From Sphaerotilus montanus (GTDB taxonomy: Bacteria; Pseudomonadota; Gammaproteobacteria; Burkholderiales; Burkholderiaceae_C), in assembly GCF_013410775.1 (NCBI RefSeq), contig NZ_JACCFH010000001.1, forward strand, positions 186,001 to 250,000: DNA of 64,000 nt, given 5' to 3'. Of this stretch, positions 17,078 through 25,964 are shown in pieces (the stretch's first letter is position 1; each line of letters opens with the position of its first letter). A program made the position numbers and the translations under genes. The notes below the pieces were generated by a model that did no database searches, had not been told where the DNA came from, and saw nothing but the letters and a program-made list of their open reading frames with translations.

Positions 17078-18065
17078 CCGCGCGCAGCAGGCCGATCTCG
17101 ACCGCTTGCCGCCGGTGGCGCTCGACCTCGGCGCGCACATGCGCCGACAGGCTCGACCCGATGACACCAGCGTCCACCGGCTGCAGCCCGAGCCGCTCCA
17201 GCCGGGCGCGGTGGTCCTCGCGGCCTTGCACCTCGGCCAGCCGCCGGGCCACCTCGGCGACGACGCCTGCGGGCGTGCGGGCGCTGGTGTAGACCCCGCG
17301 CAGGATCGGCCACTGCACATCCACCCCCTGCTCCCGCGCGGTCGGCACCTTCGCCAGCGGCCCCGGCAACCGCGCCGCCGACAGCACCGCCAGCACCCGC
17401 AGCGGCGCGCCCTGCTGCAGTTGCTGCACCACCTCGGCGGCGTCGCCGGTGAGCACTTGCACATGGCGGCCAGCCAGCGCCTGCATCGCGTCACCGCCAC
17501 CCTCGAACGCCACCAGCCGCATCGCGCGCGGCCCGACCCCCGCCGCGCGGGCGAGCAGTGCCGCTTTCATCCAGTCCTGGCTGCCGATGGTGCCGCCCGC
17601 GGCGAAGGCGATCGAGGCGGGCTGCGCCTTCAGGGTCTCCAGCAGCGCCGGCAGGTCTTTCCACGGCGCGTCGCGGTGGACCACGACCACGCCATGGTCG
17701 ACCGCCAGTGCCGCGACCCACTGCACCGCCTCGGCGCCACGCCGCCCGAAGCGCCCCTGCGCCAGGTTGAGCAGCGTGCCGCTGGAGAACGCGATCAGCT
17801 CTGCGCCACCAGGGCTGACGGGACGGGCATCGCGCACCACCTCGTCGAACACCAGCGCGCCGATGCCGCCCGGCTGGTAGACGATCGGCAGCGCCGGGAT
17901 CAGCGGCTGCAGCGCCTCGCGCACCAGCTGGCACGTGAGGTCGAAACCGCCGCCCGGCTTGGCCGGCGCGATGCAGCGCGACACCTGGGCGGTGGCCGGT
18001 GAAACACTGCCAGCCGCCAGCAGCACAGCCGCGGCGCACAGGCCCCAGTACTTCCGCAAATTCAT
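17067..18065 (-). CDS. Bug/TctC-type periplasmic solute-binding protein
   Basis: This 332-residue secreted protein (signal peptide 1-26, PATAQ) belongs to the tripartite tricarboxylate transporter receptor family. The carboxylate-binding loops appear as APAKPGGGFDLTCQL and VYQPGGIGALVFD, and the second lobe has PTAREQGVDVQW. It overlaps the kinase gene upstream by 4 bases (ATGA), so it is co-translated with the TctDE-like pair. An adjacent TctC-type protein may act as a periplasmic sensor input to the kinase rather than for transport, since no tctA/tctB is present. Confidence 0.85.
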   Translation of the reverse strand: MNLRKYWGLCAAAVLLAAGSVSPATAQVSRCIAPAKPGGGFDLTCQLVREALQPLIPALPIVYQPGGIGALVFDEVVRDARPVSPGGAELIAFSSGTLLNLAQGRFGRRGAEAVQWVAALAVDHGVVVVHRDAPWKDLPALLETLKAQPASIAFAAGGTIGSQDWMKAALLARAAGVGPRAMRLVAFEGGGDAMQALAGRHVQVLTGDAAEVVQQLQQGAPLRVLAVLSAARLPGPLAKVPTAREQGVDVQWPILRGVYTSARTPAGVVAEVARRLAEVQGREDHRARLERLGLQPVDAGVIGSSLSAHVRAEVERHRRQAVEIGLLRAVTP

Positions 18066-19501
18066 GGCGACTCCTCGTGCACCGGGACACCGGCGCCATT
18101 CAAGGTCACGCGCAATCCCGTGCCGTCGTGGCCGGGCTGCATGGTCAGTGTGCCGCCGTGGCGCTCGATCACGGCACGCGCGATCGACAGGCCCAGGCCC
18201 GATCCGCGGCTGCCACGCCCCTTGACGAAACGCTCGCCGAGCCGCCGGGCCACCGCAGGATCAAGCCCCGGTCCGTCGTCGACCACCCCGAGCGACCAGC
18301 CGCCATCCGCCACCGCATGCGCTTCGACCGTGACCTGACCACCCGCCCGGCCATGCACGAGCGCGTTGTGGGCCAGGTTCATCAATGCTTCGCGCAACTG
18401 GACCCGGTCTCCGAGCGCCACCGCGGCGCCTGACTCGGGCGCCTCGACGCCGAAGTCCAGCCCCGCCGCCCGCGCCTGGGGCAGCAGCGTCAGCGCTACC
18501 TCGCGCGCCAGCTCGCCCAGGTCGAACGGCTCCCGTACCAAGCGGCCGGCGTCGGCCCGTGCCAGCACCAGCAGCTGCTGCGTGGCGCGCGTGGCGTGGT
18601 CCAGCTCGCGCGACAGCGCCTGCAACGCTTCATGCACACGCTGCGGATCGGGCTCCCGCAGCGCGTAGTCGAGCTGCGCCCGCAGCGTCGTCAGCGGCGT
18701 GCGCAACTGGTGCGAGGCGTCGTCGACGAACTGGCGGCGCTGCGTGACCAGCGCCCCGGTGCGGGCGAGCTGGGCGTTGATCGTGGCCACCAGCGGCTGC
18801 AGGTCGGCGGGCAAGTCCTCGGCCGGCAGCGGGCGCAGGTCCTCGGCGGTGCGGTCCCGGGTCGCGTCCACGAGCCGCTGCACCGGCCGCAGCGCCCACG
18901 CCGACACCCCCATCACCGCCAGCGCCAGCAGCCCGAGCAGCGAGGCGTCGCGCCACAGCGCCTGCCGGACGAACGCGCGGGTGAACCGCTCGCGGGCGAC
19001 CGTGCCCTCGGCGACCTGGATCAGCACCGTGCGGGCGTCCCCGACCGGGGGATCGAGCGGCCGCTGGTAGGCGCCGACCCGCACCGCCTCGCCAAAATAC
19101 CTGGCGTCGTAGAACACGGGCTCCCCCGCCTTCAATGCCAGTGTCGGCGGTGGCAAGGGCAGGTCCGGCGAACCGATCTCGACCAGCCCGTTGTCGGTGG
19201 CGACGCGGTAATGGACCGGGCCATCGCCCGCGAGCTGGAAGAACTCGAACAGCGCATACGGCTGCTCGACCGACAGCCCGCCCGAGGCGGTCGAGACACT
19301 CAGGTCCAGCCCCTTGATCGCACCGAACAGCGAGCGGTCGTAGGCGGCGTCGGCGGCCTGCTCCGCCTGCTGGCGCGTGAGCCACAGGCCGACCGCCAGC
19401 GCCAGCGCCATGCCCGGCAGCAGCAGCCCGAGCAGCCGCGCCTTAAGCGTCGCGCCGCGGAAGGGCCACCGGATCGGGATCGGGATCGGGTTCCAGCGCA
19501 T
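18062..19501 (-). CDS. tctE: TctE-like sensor histidine kinase
   Basis: This is a 479-residue membrane kinase. One span is at about 20-42, followed by a periplasmic domain of about 130 residues, and a second span at about 185-205. A short linker leads to the dimerisation helix with the phospho-acceptor His in DDASHQLRTPL. The ATPase domain has the N box (NLAHNALVHG), G1 VDDGPGLD and G2 GSRGSGLGLSIA. It probably senses a carboxylate or its binding protein. The ATG start lies within the last 59 bases of the response regulator gene. The first residues are an Ile-Pro repeat (NPIPIPI), so a slightly later start is possible. Confidence 0.88.
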   Translation of the reverse strand: MRWNPIPIPIRWPFRGATLKARLLGLLLPGMALALAVGLWLTRQQAEQAADAAYDRSLFGAIKGLDLSVSTASGGLSVEQPYALFEFFQLAGDGPVHYRVATDNGLVEIGSPDLPLPPPTLALKAGEPVFYDARYFGEAVRVGAYQRPLDPPVGDARTVLIQVAEGTVARERFTRAFVRQALWRDASLLGLLALAVMGVSAWALRPVQRLVDATRDRTAEDLRPLPAEDLPADLQPLVATINAQLARTGALVTQRRQFVDDASHQLRTPLTTLRAQLDYALREPDPQRVHEALQALSRELDHATRATQQLLVLARADAGRLVREPFDLGELAREVALTLLPQARAAGLDFGVEAPESGAAVALGDRVQLREALMNLAHNALVHGRAGGQVTVEAHAVADGGWSLGVVDDGPGLDPAVARRLGERFVKGRGSRGSGLGLSIARAVIERHGGTLTMQPGHDGTGLRVTLNGAGVPVHEESP

Positions 19502-20147
19502 AGCCGAGTCCGCGGTAGGTCTGGATGCGCACGCCGCCGCCGTCGAGCCGCCTGCGCAGCCGGTGCATCAGCACGTCGAGCGCGCCGGCCTGCACCTCGT
19601 CCTCGTCGCCGAAGACGCGGTCCACGAGCTGCTGGCGCGACATCGGCTCGCCGCTGCGCACGACCAGCGCGCGCAGCAGGCTGTGCTCGCGCGGCGAGAG
19701 CTGCATCACCTCGTCGCCGAGCGTGAACTGGCGCAGCACGGTGTCGAACTGCAGCGGCCCACAGGCCAGCCGCGGGCGCTCGCTGCCCCGGGCGCGGCGG
19801 ATCAGCGCGGTCAGCCGCGCCTCCAGTTCCGCCAGCGCGAAGGGCTTGGGCAGGAAATCGTCGGCACCCTCGTTGAGCGTGCCGACCCGCTCGGCCAGCG
19901 AATCGCGGGCAGTCAGGATGAGCACCGGCACCGAGACGCCGCCGGCCCGCAGCCGCTTGAGCACCTCGTGGCCACCCCGACCGGGCAGGCCGAGGTCGAG
20001 CACCAGCGCGTCGTAGTCGCCGTCCCGCGCGGCCTGCTCGGCGATGCGGCCGTCGTCGTGCCAGTCGACCTGGAAGCCGGACTGCGCCAGCGCGCGGCTC
20101 AGCCACTCGCCGAGGCCGTGTTCGTCTTCTGCCAGCAGGATGCGCAT
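19443..20147 (-). CDS. tctD: TctD-like OmpR-family response regulator
   Basis: This 234-residue regulator has a receiver domain with acidic residues near D8, phospho-acceptor D51 (LVLDLGLPG) and the conserved Lys in LPKPFAL. It is followed by a winged-helix DNA-binding domain (LSPREHSLLRALVVRSG to RIQTYRGLGYALEP). The ATG at 20147 is chosen because it begins the receiver fold (MRILLAEDE). It is the first gene of the leftward operon with the kinase and a Bug-type gene. It is divergent from a second Bug-type gene, the likely target, across 96 bases. Confidence 0.9.
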   Translation of the reverse strand: MRILLAEDEHGLGEWLSRALAQSGFQVDWHDDGRIAEQAARDGDYDALVLDLGLPGRGGHEVLKRLRAGGVSVPVLILTARDSLAERVGTLNEGADDFLPKPFALAELEARLTALIRRARGSERPRLACGPLQFDTVLRQFTLGDEVMQLSPREHSLLRALVVRSGEPMSRQQLVDRVFGDEDEVQAGALDVLMHRLRRRLDGGGVRIQTYRGLGYALEPDPDPDPVALPRRDA

Positions 20148-20243
20148 GGGCCGATTATCCGGTCGCGGCCAACCTGGACTGAAAGGTGTTTGAGAGGTTC
20201 GCGCGCGCAACATGCCTGGGCTCGAACCACAAGGAGACAACCC

Positions 20244-21236
20244 ATGACACACCCCCTCACCCTCGACCGCCGCCGGCTGCTGCAGCTCGGCGCCGGTGCC
20301 GCCGCTGGCCTCGCCACACCGCTGCTGCATGCGCAGTCCGCCTGGCCGTCGAAGGCGATCCGCTTCGTCGTGCCGTTCGCACCGGGCGGCAGCTCGGAAA
20401 TCATCGCGCGTGCCACCGCCGTCGAGATGGGCAAGCTCCTCGGCCAGTCGGTGTACGTGGACAACCGCCCCGGTGCCGCGGGCAACGTCGCGATGGGCGA
20501 AGTCGCCCGCGCCGAGGACCAGCACACCATCATCCTGGGCCACATCGGCACGCTGGCGGTCAACCCGTACATCTTCGACAAGCTGCCCTACGACACGGCC
20601 AAGGACTTCCGCCCGGTGTCGCTGCTGGCGAAGGTGCCGAGCCTGTACCTCGTCCACCCGGACCTGCCGGTGCGCAACATGGCCGAGTTCGTCGCCCATG
20701 CGAAGAAGAACCCCGGCAAGCTCAACTACGGCTCTGCGGGCAACGGCAGCGCCGGGCACCTGGCGATGGAGTACCTGAAGATCGCTTCGGGCACCTTCAT
20801 CACCCACGTGCCCTACCGCGGCACCGGCCCGATGCTGACCGACCTGATCGCCGGGCGGCTGGACGCGGCCTCGATCGGCGCGGCGGCGGTGCTGCAGTTC
20901 ATCCGCACCGGCAAGCTGCGCTGCATCGCCACCGGCACGACCAAGCGCATCGCGCAACTGCCCGACGTGCCGACCGTGGCCGAGCAGGGTTTCCCGGGTT
21001 TCGAGATGACGCAGTGGTACGGACTGAACGTGCCGGCCAACATGCCGCAGGCGTCCATCGACAAGCTCGCGGCAGCCGCGGCCAAGGCGATCAACGAACC
21101 CGCCACGGTGGAGCGACTGGCCCACGACGCCGCCATCGCGGTGGGCAGCACGCCAGCCGACTACGCCAAGTTCATCGAGGCGGAGCAGAAGCGGTGGAAG
21201 CCGGTGATTGCGCGGGCGAAGATCAAGCCTGACTGA
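20244..21236 (+). CDS. Bug/TctC-type periplasmic solute-binding protein
   Basis: This 330-residue binding protein has a Tat-like signal (DRRRLLQLGAGAAAGLATPLL, cleaved near HAQS) and all family marks: WPSKAIRFVVPFAPGGSSE, VDNRPGAAGNVAMGEVA, LNYGSAGNGSAGHLAME, HVPYRGTGPM and DVPTVAEQGFPGFE. AAGGAG precedes the ATG. It is divergently placed to tctD and is probably controlled by it. No membrane components are adjacent, so it must use a distant TctAB or act as a sensor. It is closer to the family consensus than the copy at 17067. Confidence 0.92.
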   Translation: MTHPLTLDRRRLLQLGAGAAAGLATPLLHAQSAWPSKAIRFVVPFAPGGSSEIIARATAVEMGKLLGQSVYVDNRPGAAGNVAMGEVARAEDQHTIILGHIGTLAVNPYIFDKLPYDTAKDFRPVSLLAKVPSLYLVHPDLPVRNMAEFVAHAKKNPGKLNYGSAGNGSAGHLAMEYLKIASGTFITHVPYRGTGPMLTDLIAGRLDAASIGAAAVLQFIRTGKLRCIATGTTKRIAQLPDVPTVAEQGFPGFEMTQWYGLNVPANMPQASIDKLAAAAAKAINEPATVERLAHDAAIAVGSTPADYAKFIEAEQKRWKPVIARAKIKPD

Positions 21237-21238
21237 GG

Positions 21239-22126
21239 TTACGCACCCCTGGCTGCCTCCCCGTGCAGCCAGGCCAGGAAGGCCTCCACCGTCGGCCGCC
21301 TGGCGTGCCGCGCTGGGTAGACCGCGAAATGCGCCTTCACGCGGATCGCCTTGTCCAGCCCGAACACAGGCCGCAGCCGCCCCTCAGCGATATGCCGGCC
21401 CGCCAGCGTGGCGCTTTCGAGTGCCACGCCCAGCCCCTGGATCGCCGCATCCACGGCCATCAGTGCCCGGTCGAAGCGCAGGGAAAACCGCTCCGGCGCC
21501 CGCTGGCCGGTGAACTCGGCGCACCAGTCGGACCACTGGACCACGTTGACGTTGCTCTGGATCAGCGGCACGTTGGGCAACTGCTCGACCTGCTTGAGCC
21601 GGTGCTCGCGAATGAATGCCGGGCTGGCCAACGGCACGATGCGCTCCTCGAACAACGGCTCGATCACGACGTTCGGCCACTGCGGTACGCCATAGCGGAT
21701 GTCCAGATCGGCCTGACCGAGCGCGAAATCGCTGTGCGTGTGCGCGGCAGACAAGTTCAGCGAAATGTCCGGACACGCCTGCGCAAAGCCCTTCAGGCGC
21801 GGCATCAGCCAAAGGCTCGCGATGCTCGGCGAGGAATGCACGTACAGACTGGTGCCGACCCCCTGCTTCAGGTCGTCGGTCGCCGCCGCGATGGCCGACA
21901 GCGCGCCACCGATGCGCGCCAGGTACTGCTCGCCGGCCGTGCTCAGCCGCACCCCGTGTGCGCTGCGCTCCAGCAGGCGCACGCCGAGGTCCGCCTCCAG
22001 CCGCGCGATCTGGTGGCTGACCGCCGAGGCGGTGAGGTGCAACTCTGCGGCGGCGAGGGCGAAGCTGCGTCGGCGGGCCACGGCTTCAAACGCCATCAAG
22101 TTGGCAACAGGGGGAACATGGGCCAT
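21239..22126 (-). CDS. LysR-family transcriptional regulator (GcvA-like)
   Basis: This 295-residue regulator has an N-terminal winged helix (MAFEAVARRRSFALAAAEL, then TASAVSHQIARLEADLGV, ending LLERSAHGVRLSTAG). The effector domain has the IASLWLMPRL and DIRYGVPQWPNV segments typical of the GcvA group. It is divergent from the SDR-TRAP-transketolase operon, with 127 bases between starts. That gap contains four half-sites GATGAC/GTCATC, so it is the probable regulator of that operon and of itself. The inducer is unknown. It is convergent with the Bug-type gene, whose stop is 2 bases away. Confidence 0.9.
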   Translation of the reverse strand: MAHVPPVANLMAFEAVARRRSFALAAAELHLTASAVSHQIARLEADLGVRLLERSAHGVRLSTAGEQYLARIGGALSAIAAATDDLKQGVGTSLYVHSSPSIASLWLMPRLKGFAQACPDISLNLSAAHTHSDFALGQADLDIRYGVPQWPNVVIEPLFEERIVPLASPAFIREHRLKQVEQLPNVPLIQSNVNVVQWSDWCAEFTGQRAPERFSLRFDRALMAVDAAIQGLGVALESATLAGRHIAEGRLRPVFGLDKAIRVKAHFAVYPARHARRPTVEAFLAWLHGEAARGA

Positions 22127-22145
22127 GGGGTCAACCCGGTTGTTG

Positions 22146-22191
22146 GATGACAGATCGTCATCTTAGGCTGATGACTCTTCGCTTGTCATCA
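22146..22191. promoter_or_regulatory. Paired inverted repeats GATGAC-N5-GTCATC and TGATGAC-N9-GTCATCA
   Basis: The first dyad spans 22146-22162 and the second 22169-22191, each perfect in its arms and built of the same half-site. They lie between the divergent LysR gene and the SDR gene, as expected for recognition and activation sites of a LysR regulator. The right dyad ends 62 bases before the SDR start. Confidence 0.6.
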
Positions 22192-22253
22192 TGCAAGGCA
22201 GACGGGAACATGCGCGGCATCCCACACCCCCTTGCACCCAGGAGACGAACCAC

Positions 22254-23003
22254 ATGCTGCTCAAGAACAAAGTTGCCCTCATCACCGGCGGCGCCGGACG
22301 CAACGGCCTCGGTTTCGCCACGGCACGGATGATGGCGGCGCAAGGCGCCCGCGTGGTCATCCTCGACCTGGCCCGCGCCGAGCCGGCCGCCGCCGCCACG
22401 CTGCTGGGCGAGGGCCACCTGGGCGTCGTCGCCGACGTGACGGACAAGGCTTCCTGCGACGCCGCCGCGGCCGAGATCCTGCAGGCGCTGGGCCGCATCG
22501 ACATCCTGGTCAACAACGCCGGCATCACCCAGCCGCGCAAGACGCTCGACATCACCGGCGCCGACTACGACGCCGTGCTCGATGTCAGCCTGCGCGGCAC
22601 GCTCTACATGTCGCAGGCCGTGCTGCCGGCGATGCGCGAGCAGCAATCGGGTGCGATCGTCTGCATCTCGTCGGTCAGCGCACAGCGCGGCGGCGGCATC
22701 CTGGGCGGCCCGCACTACTCGGCCGCCAAGGCCGGCGTGCTCGGCCTGGCACGGGCGATGGCGCGCGAATACGGCAAGGACAACGTCCGCATCAACTGCG
22801 TGACGCCGGGCCTGATCGCCACCGACATCAACAAGGGCCTCATCCCGGACGACAAGCTGCAGGGCATCCTCGACGGCATCCCCCTCAACCGCATCGGCGA
22901 GCCGAACGACGTGGCCGGCTGCGTCGTCTTCCTGGCCAGCGACCTGGCCAAGTACCTGACCGGCGTGACGCTCGATGTCAACGGGGGCATGCTGATCCAC
23001 TGA
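22254..23003 (+). CDS. Short-chain dehydrogenase/reductase (SDR)
   Basis: This 249-residue classical SDR has the NAD(P)-binding loop TGGAGRNGLG at 11-20, D38 after strand 2 (suggesting NAD), NNAG at 87-90, Ser near 140, and the catalytic Y155 and K159 (HYSAAK). The ending LTGVTLDVNGGMLIH is typical. It is the first gene of an operon with a TRAP transporter and transketolases, so it probably oxidises the imported polyol or hydroxy acid, or reduces a keto product. GGAGAC precedes the ATG at 22254. An upstream in-frame ATG at 22191 lies inside the regulatory dyad and is rejected. Confidence 0.9.
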   Translation: MLLKNKVALITGGAGRNGLGFATARMMAAQGARVVILDLARAEPAAAATLLGEGHLGVVADVTDKASCDAAAAEILQALGRIDILVNNAGITQPRKTLDITGADYDAVLDVSLRGTLYMSQAVLPAMREQQSGAIVCISSVSAQRGGGILGGPHYSAAKAGVLGLARAMAREYGKDNVRINCVTPGLIATDINKGLIPDDKLQGILDGIPLNRIGEPNDVAGCVVFLASDLAKYLTGVTLDVNGGMLIH

Positions 23004-23064
23004 CGCCCACCCCCCGCGTCCCCGTGCCACAAGAGCACAGACCGAGATCCACAGGAGACAAACC

Positions 23065-24057
23065 ATGATCGACCGCAACACGTTCACCCGCACCCTCTTC
23101 GCCCTGGCCATCGGTGCCCTGGTGCCACTGGCCGCACAGGCCCAGGCCATCAAGCTGACGCTGGGCCACGGCGCAGCCCCGGGCAATCCGCGCCACGAAG
23201 CCTCCGTCAAGTTCGCCGAGACGCTCAAGGCCAGGTCGGGTGGACGCATCGAGGTGCAGGTGGCGCCGTCGGCGCAGCTCGGCGACGACGCCGCGATGAT
23301 CACGGCGCTGCGCACCGGCGCGCTCGACATGTCGGCCAACTCGCAAGGAGCGATGGCCAACGCGGTGCCGGAGTACGCCGCGTTCGGGATGCCGTTCCTG
23401 TTCGCCAACCTGCCGCAGGCCTGGAAGCTGCTCGACGGCCCGCTGGGCAAGGAACTCGCCGACCGCAGCGCCGAGAAGGGCATGGTCGTGCTGGGCTACT
23501 GGGACAACGGCATCCGCCACATGAGCAACAGCAAGCGTCCGCTGCTCAAGCCCGAAGACCTCAAGGGCATGAAGATGCGCACGCCGCCGGACGCGGTGAC
23601 GGTGGACATCATGCAGGCGCTCGGGGCCGAGGCGCAGCAGATCAAGTTCGCGGAGCTGTACGTGGCGCTGCAGCAGGGCGTGGTGGACGGGCAGGAGAAC
23701 CCGCTGATGAACATCCACGCCAGCAAGCTCTACGAAGTGCAGAAGTTCATCTCGCTGACGGGCCACAAGTACGAGATGACGCCCTTCGTGATGAGCAAGC
23801 GCACCTGGGACAAGCTCTCGGACGCCGACCGCAAGGCGGTGCAGGAGTCGGCCGCCGAAGCGACCGCACTGCAGCGTCGCCTCTCGCAGGAATCCGACGA
23901 CAAGCTAGTCGCCGATCTGAAGGCCAAGGGCGTGCGCGTGGACACCGTGGACAAGGCGGCGTTCGAGAAGGGCACCTCGGCGGTCGATGACAAGTGGATG
24001 GGCAGCCCGATCGGCCCGTTCGTCAAGAAGGTCATCGCTGGCGCCCGCGCCAACTGA
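23065..24057 (+). CDS. dctP: TRAP transporter solute-binding protein (DctP family)
   Basis: This 330-residue periplasmic protein has a signal peptide (1-26, AAQAQ). The DctP fold shows LGHGAAPGNPRHEASVKFAE, VAPSAQLGDDAAM, the conserved carboxylate-binding Arg region KMRTPPDAVTVD, and QQGVVDGQENPLMNI. AGGAGA precedes the ATG. DctP proteins usually bind organic acids through that Arg, so the substrate is probably an acid or keto/sugar acid. It is the first of three TRAP genes. Confidence 0.92.
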   Translation: MIDRNTFTRTLFALAIGALVPLAAQAQAIKLTLGHGAAPGNPRHEASVKFAETLKARSGGRIEVQVAPSAQLGDDAAMITALRTGALDMSANSQGAMANAVPEYAAFGMPFLFANLPQAWKLLDGPLGKELADRSAEKGMVVLGYWDNGIRHMSNSKRPLLKPEDLKGMKMRTPPDAVTVDIMQALGAEAQQIKFAELYVALQQGVVDGQENPLMNIHASKLYEVQKFISLTGHKYEMTPFVMSKRTWDKLSDADRKAVQESAAEATALQRRLSQESDDKLVADLKAKGVRVDTVDKAAFEKGTSAVDDKWMGSPIGPFVKKVIAGARAN

Positions 24058-24096
24058 TCCGCCCGTCCGACCCACGTCCGTCAGAAGGAGACAGCG

Positions 24097-24633
24097 ATGA
24101 GCCTCGCTGAACCAGGCGCCAGCCTGCTCGAACGCAGCGTGACCGGCGTGTGCCGGGGCGTGCTGTGGGTGTCCACCTCGGTCATCTTCGTGATCCTGGT
24201 GGCCAACACGGTGCTGCGCTATGCCACGGGATCCAGTCTGCAGTGGGCCAACGAGGTGCCCGAGTTGCTGTTCCCGTGGCTGGTGATGGCCGGCGTGGTG
24301 CTGGCCGCCCAGCAGGGCGCGCACATCGCCACCACCTTCCTGATGGAGGCGGTGTCCCCGGCGATCGGGCGCATCGTCGCCACGCTGAGCTGGCTGGTGG
24401 TCGCGGGGCTGTACGCGACGCTGGCGGTCTCGACCTGGCGGATGCTGGAGATCGTGCACGACGAGAAGTCGCCCATCCTGCAGCTGCCGGGGTCGATCAC
24501 CTACACCTGCGTGATGCTGGGCATGGGGCTGCTGGCGGTGCTGGCGGCGCAGTCGGCCTGGCGGAGCTGGACGGCGGCCCCCTCCACCCCCGATACCACG
24601 GCCACACCGCCGATTCCCGTCGCGCACTGGTGA
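24097..24633 (+). CDS. dctQ: TRAP transporter small permease (DctQ family)
   Basis: This 178-residue protein has four hydrophobic spans and the typical DctQ segment NEVPELLFPWLVMAGVVLAAQQGAHI at about residues 50-75 (NEVPELLFPW is visible as the conserved core). It would form the membrane complex with DctM. AAGGAG precedes the ATG. The last 25 residues are a Thr/Pro-rich tail (APSTPDTTATPPIP) outside the conserved domain. It lies 39 bases after dctP and 54 before dctM. Confidence 0.9.
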   Translation: MSLAEPGASLLERSVTGVCRGVLWVSTSVIFVILVANTVLRYATGSSLQWANEVPELLFPWLVMAGVVLAAQQGAHIATTFLMEAVSPAIGRIVATLSWLVVAGLYATLAVSTWRMLEIVHDEKSPILQLPGSITYTCVMLGMGLLAVLAAQSAWRSWTAAPSTPDTTATPPIPVAHW

Positions 24634-24687
24634 GCCAGACCGGTTCCCGCCGCACCCGATGCCCACCAACGCCATGAAGCCAACGAC

Positions 24688-25947
24688 ATGAGTGCCCTCA
24701 TCCTTCTCGTGTTCATGGGCGCCGCCGTCGTGGCCATGCCCATTGCCCACGCCCTGCTGCTCGCCGCCATGGCGGCAGCGGCCAGCTCCGACAAGGTGCC
24801 GCTCGACCTGCTGGTGCAGCAGATGGTGGCCCAGGTGCAGAGCTTCCCGCTCATCGCCATCCCCTTCTTCATGCTGACTGGCACGCTGATGATGGGCGGC
24901 AAGCTCGGGGAAGCCCTGGTCGGCGTGCTCTCCGCGCTGATCGGCCGCTACCACGGCGGACCGGCGCAGGTGGGCGTGCTGTCCTCGACGCTGTTCGGCG
25001 GCGTGTCCGGCTCTGCCGTGGCAGATGCGTCGGCCATCGGCTCGCTGCTCATCCCCTGGCACCAGCGGCTGGGCTATCCGGCGGCCTTCTCGGCGGCCAC
25101 GCTGGCCGCTGCGGCCACGATCGACATCCTGATCCCGCCGTCGATCCCGATGATCCTGTTCGCGCTGACCTCGAATGCGTCGATCGCCTCGCTGTTCGTG
25201 GCGGGCGTGCTGCCGGGGCTGCTGATGTGCGGCGGGTTCATGGCCGCGTGCTGGTGGGTGGGCAAGCGGCGCAATTTCCCGCGCGACACCACGCCCTTCG
25301 ACCGCCCGGCCTTCCTGCGGCACCTGGCCTACGCCTCGCCGGCCGTCGTGCTGCCGGTGCTGATCATCATCTTCCTGCGCTTCGGCATCGCCACGCCCAC
25401 CGAAGTCGCCGTGCTGTCCACGCTCTACGCCGGGCTGGTCTCGGCCGTGATCTACCGCGACCTCGGCTGGCAGCGCCTGAACGACGCCGTCGTCCACGCC
25501 GGCCTGGCCACCGGCGTGGTGCTGCTGGTGATCATGGCCTCGGCCGCGATCGGCTGGCTGCTCACCTTCGACCAGATGCCACAAGGCGTGGCGCAGTGGG
25601 TGCAGGCCAACGTCGAAGCCAAGTGGCTGGTCATCCTGCTGATGAACCTGCTGATGCTGTTCCTGGGCATGTTCATCGACCTGCCGGCCGCCGTGCTGCT
25701 GCTGACACCCGTGTTCGTGCCGCTGGCCAACAGCATCGGCATGGACATGACGCAGCTCGGGATCATGATGGTCGTCAACCTCGCCATCGGCCTCTACACC
25801 CCGCCGGTCGGCACGACGCTGTTCATCACGAGCGCGCTGGCCAAGGTCAAGGTGGGCCAGACAGTGCGCGAACTGGGGCCGTTCTACCTCGTCGCCTTTG
25901 GCGTGCTGGCCCTCGTCTCCTACGTGCCAGCCTCGATCCTCAAGTGA
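24688..25947 (+). CDS. dctM: TRAP transporter large permease (DctM family)
   Basis: This 419-residue inner-membrane protein has about 12 hydrophobic spans. DctM marks include SFPLIAIPFFMLTGTLM, the substrate/ion site region LFGGVSGSAVADASAIGSLL, AATIDILIPPSIPMI, and the late NLAIGLYTPPVGTTLF segment. It works with DctQ as a sodium-driven symporter of the solute delivered by DctP. It is followed 17 bases later by the split transketolase, so uptake and cleavage are probably one operon. Confidence 0.93.
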   Translation: MSALILLVFMGAAVVAMPIAHALLLAAMAAAASSDKVPLDLLVQQMVAQVQSFPLIAIPFFMLTGTLMMGGKLGEALVGVLSALIGRYHGGPAQVGVLSSTLFGGVSGSAVADASAIGSLLIPWHQRLGYPAAFSAATLAAAATIDILIPPSIPMILFALTSNASIASLFVAGVLPGLLMCGGFMAACWWVGKRRNFPRDTTPFDRPAFLRHLAYASPAVVLPVLIIIFLRFGIATPTEVAVLSTLYAGLVSAVIYRDLGWQRLNDAVVHAGLATGVVLLVIMASAAIGWLLTFDQMPQGVAQWVQANVEAKWLVILLMNLLMLFLGMFIDLPAAVLLLTPVFVPLANSIGMDMTQLGIMMVVNLAIGLYTPPVGTTLFITSALAKVKVGQTVRELGPFYLVAFGVLALVSYVPASILK

Positions 25948-25964
25948 ACCCCCAAGGACATTCC

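Noticed and set aside
19443-21125. A 560-residue minus-strand frame joining tctD to upstream sequence
   Set aside because: The part upstream of 20147 is a shadow of the divergent Bug-type gene; the receiver fold starts at 20147.
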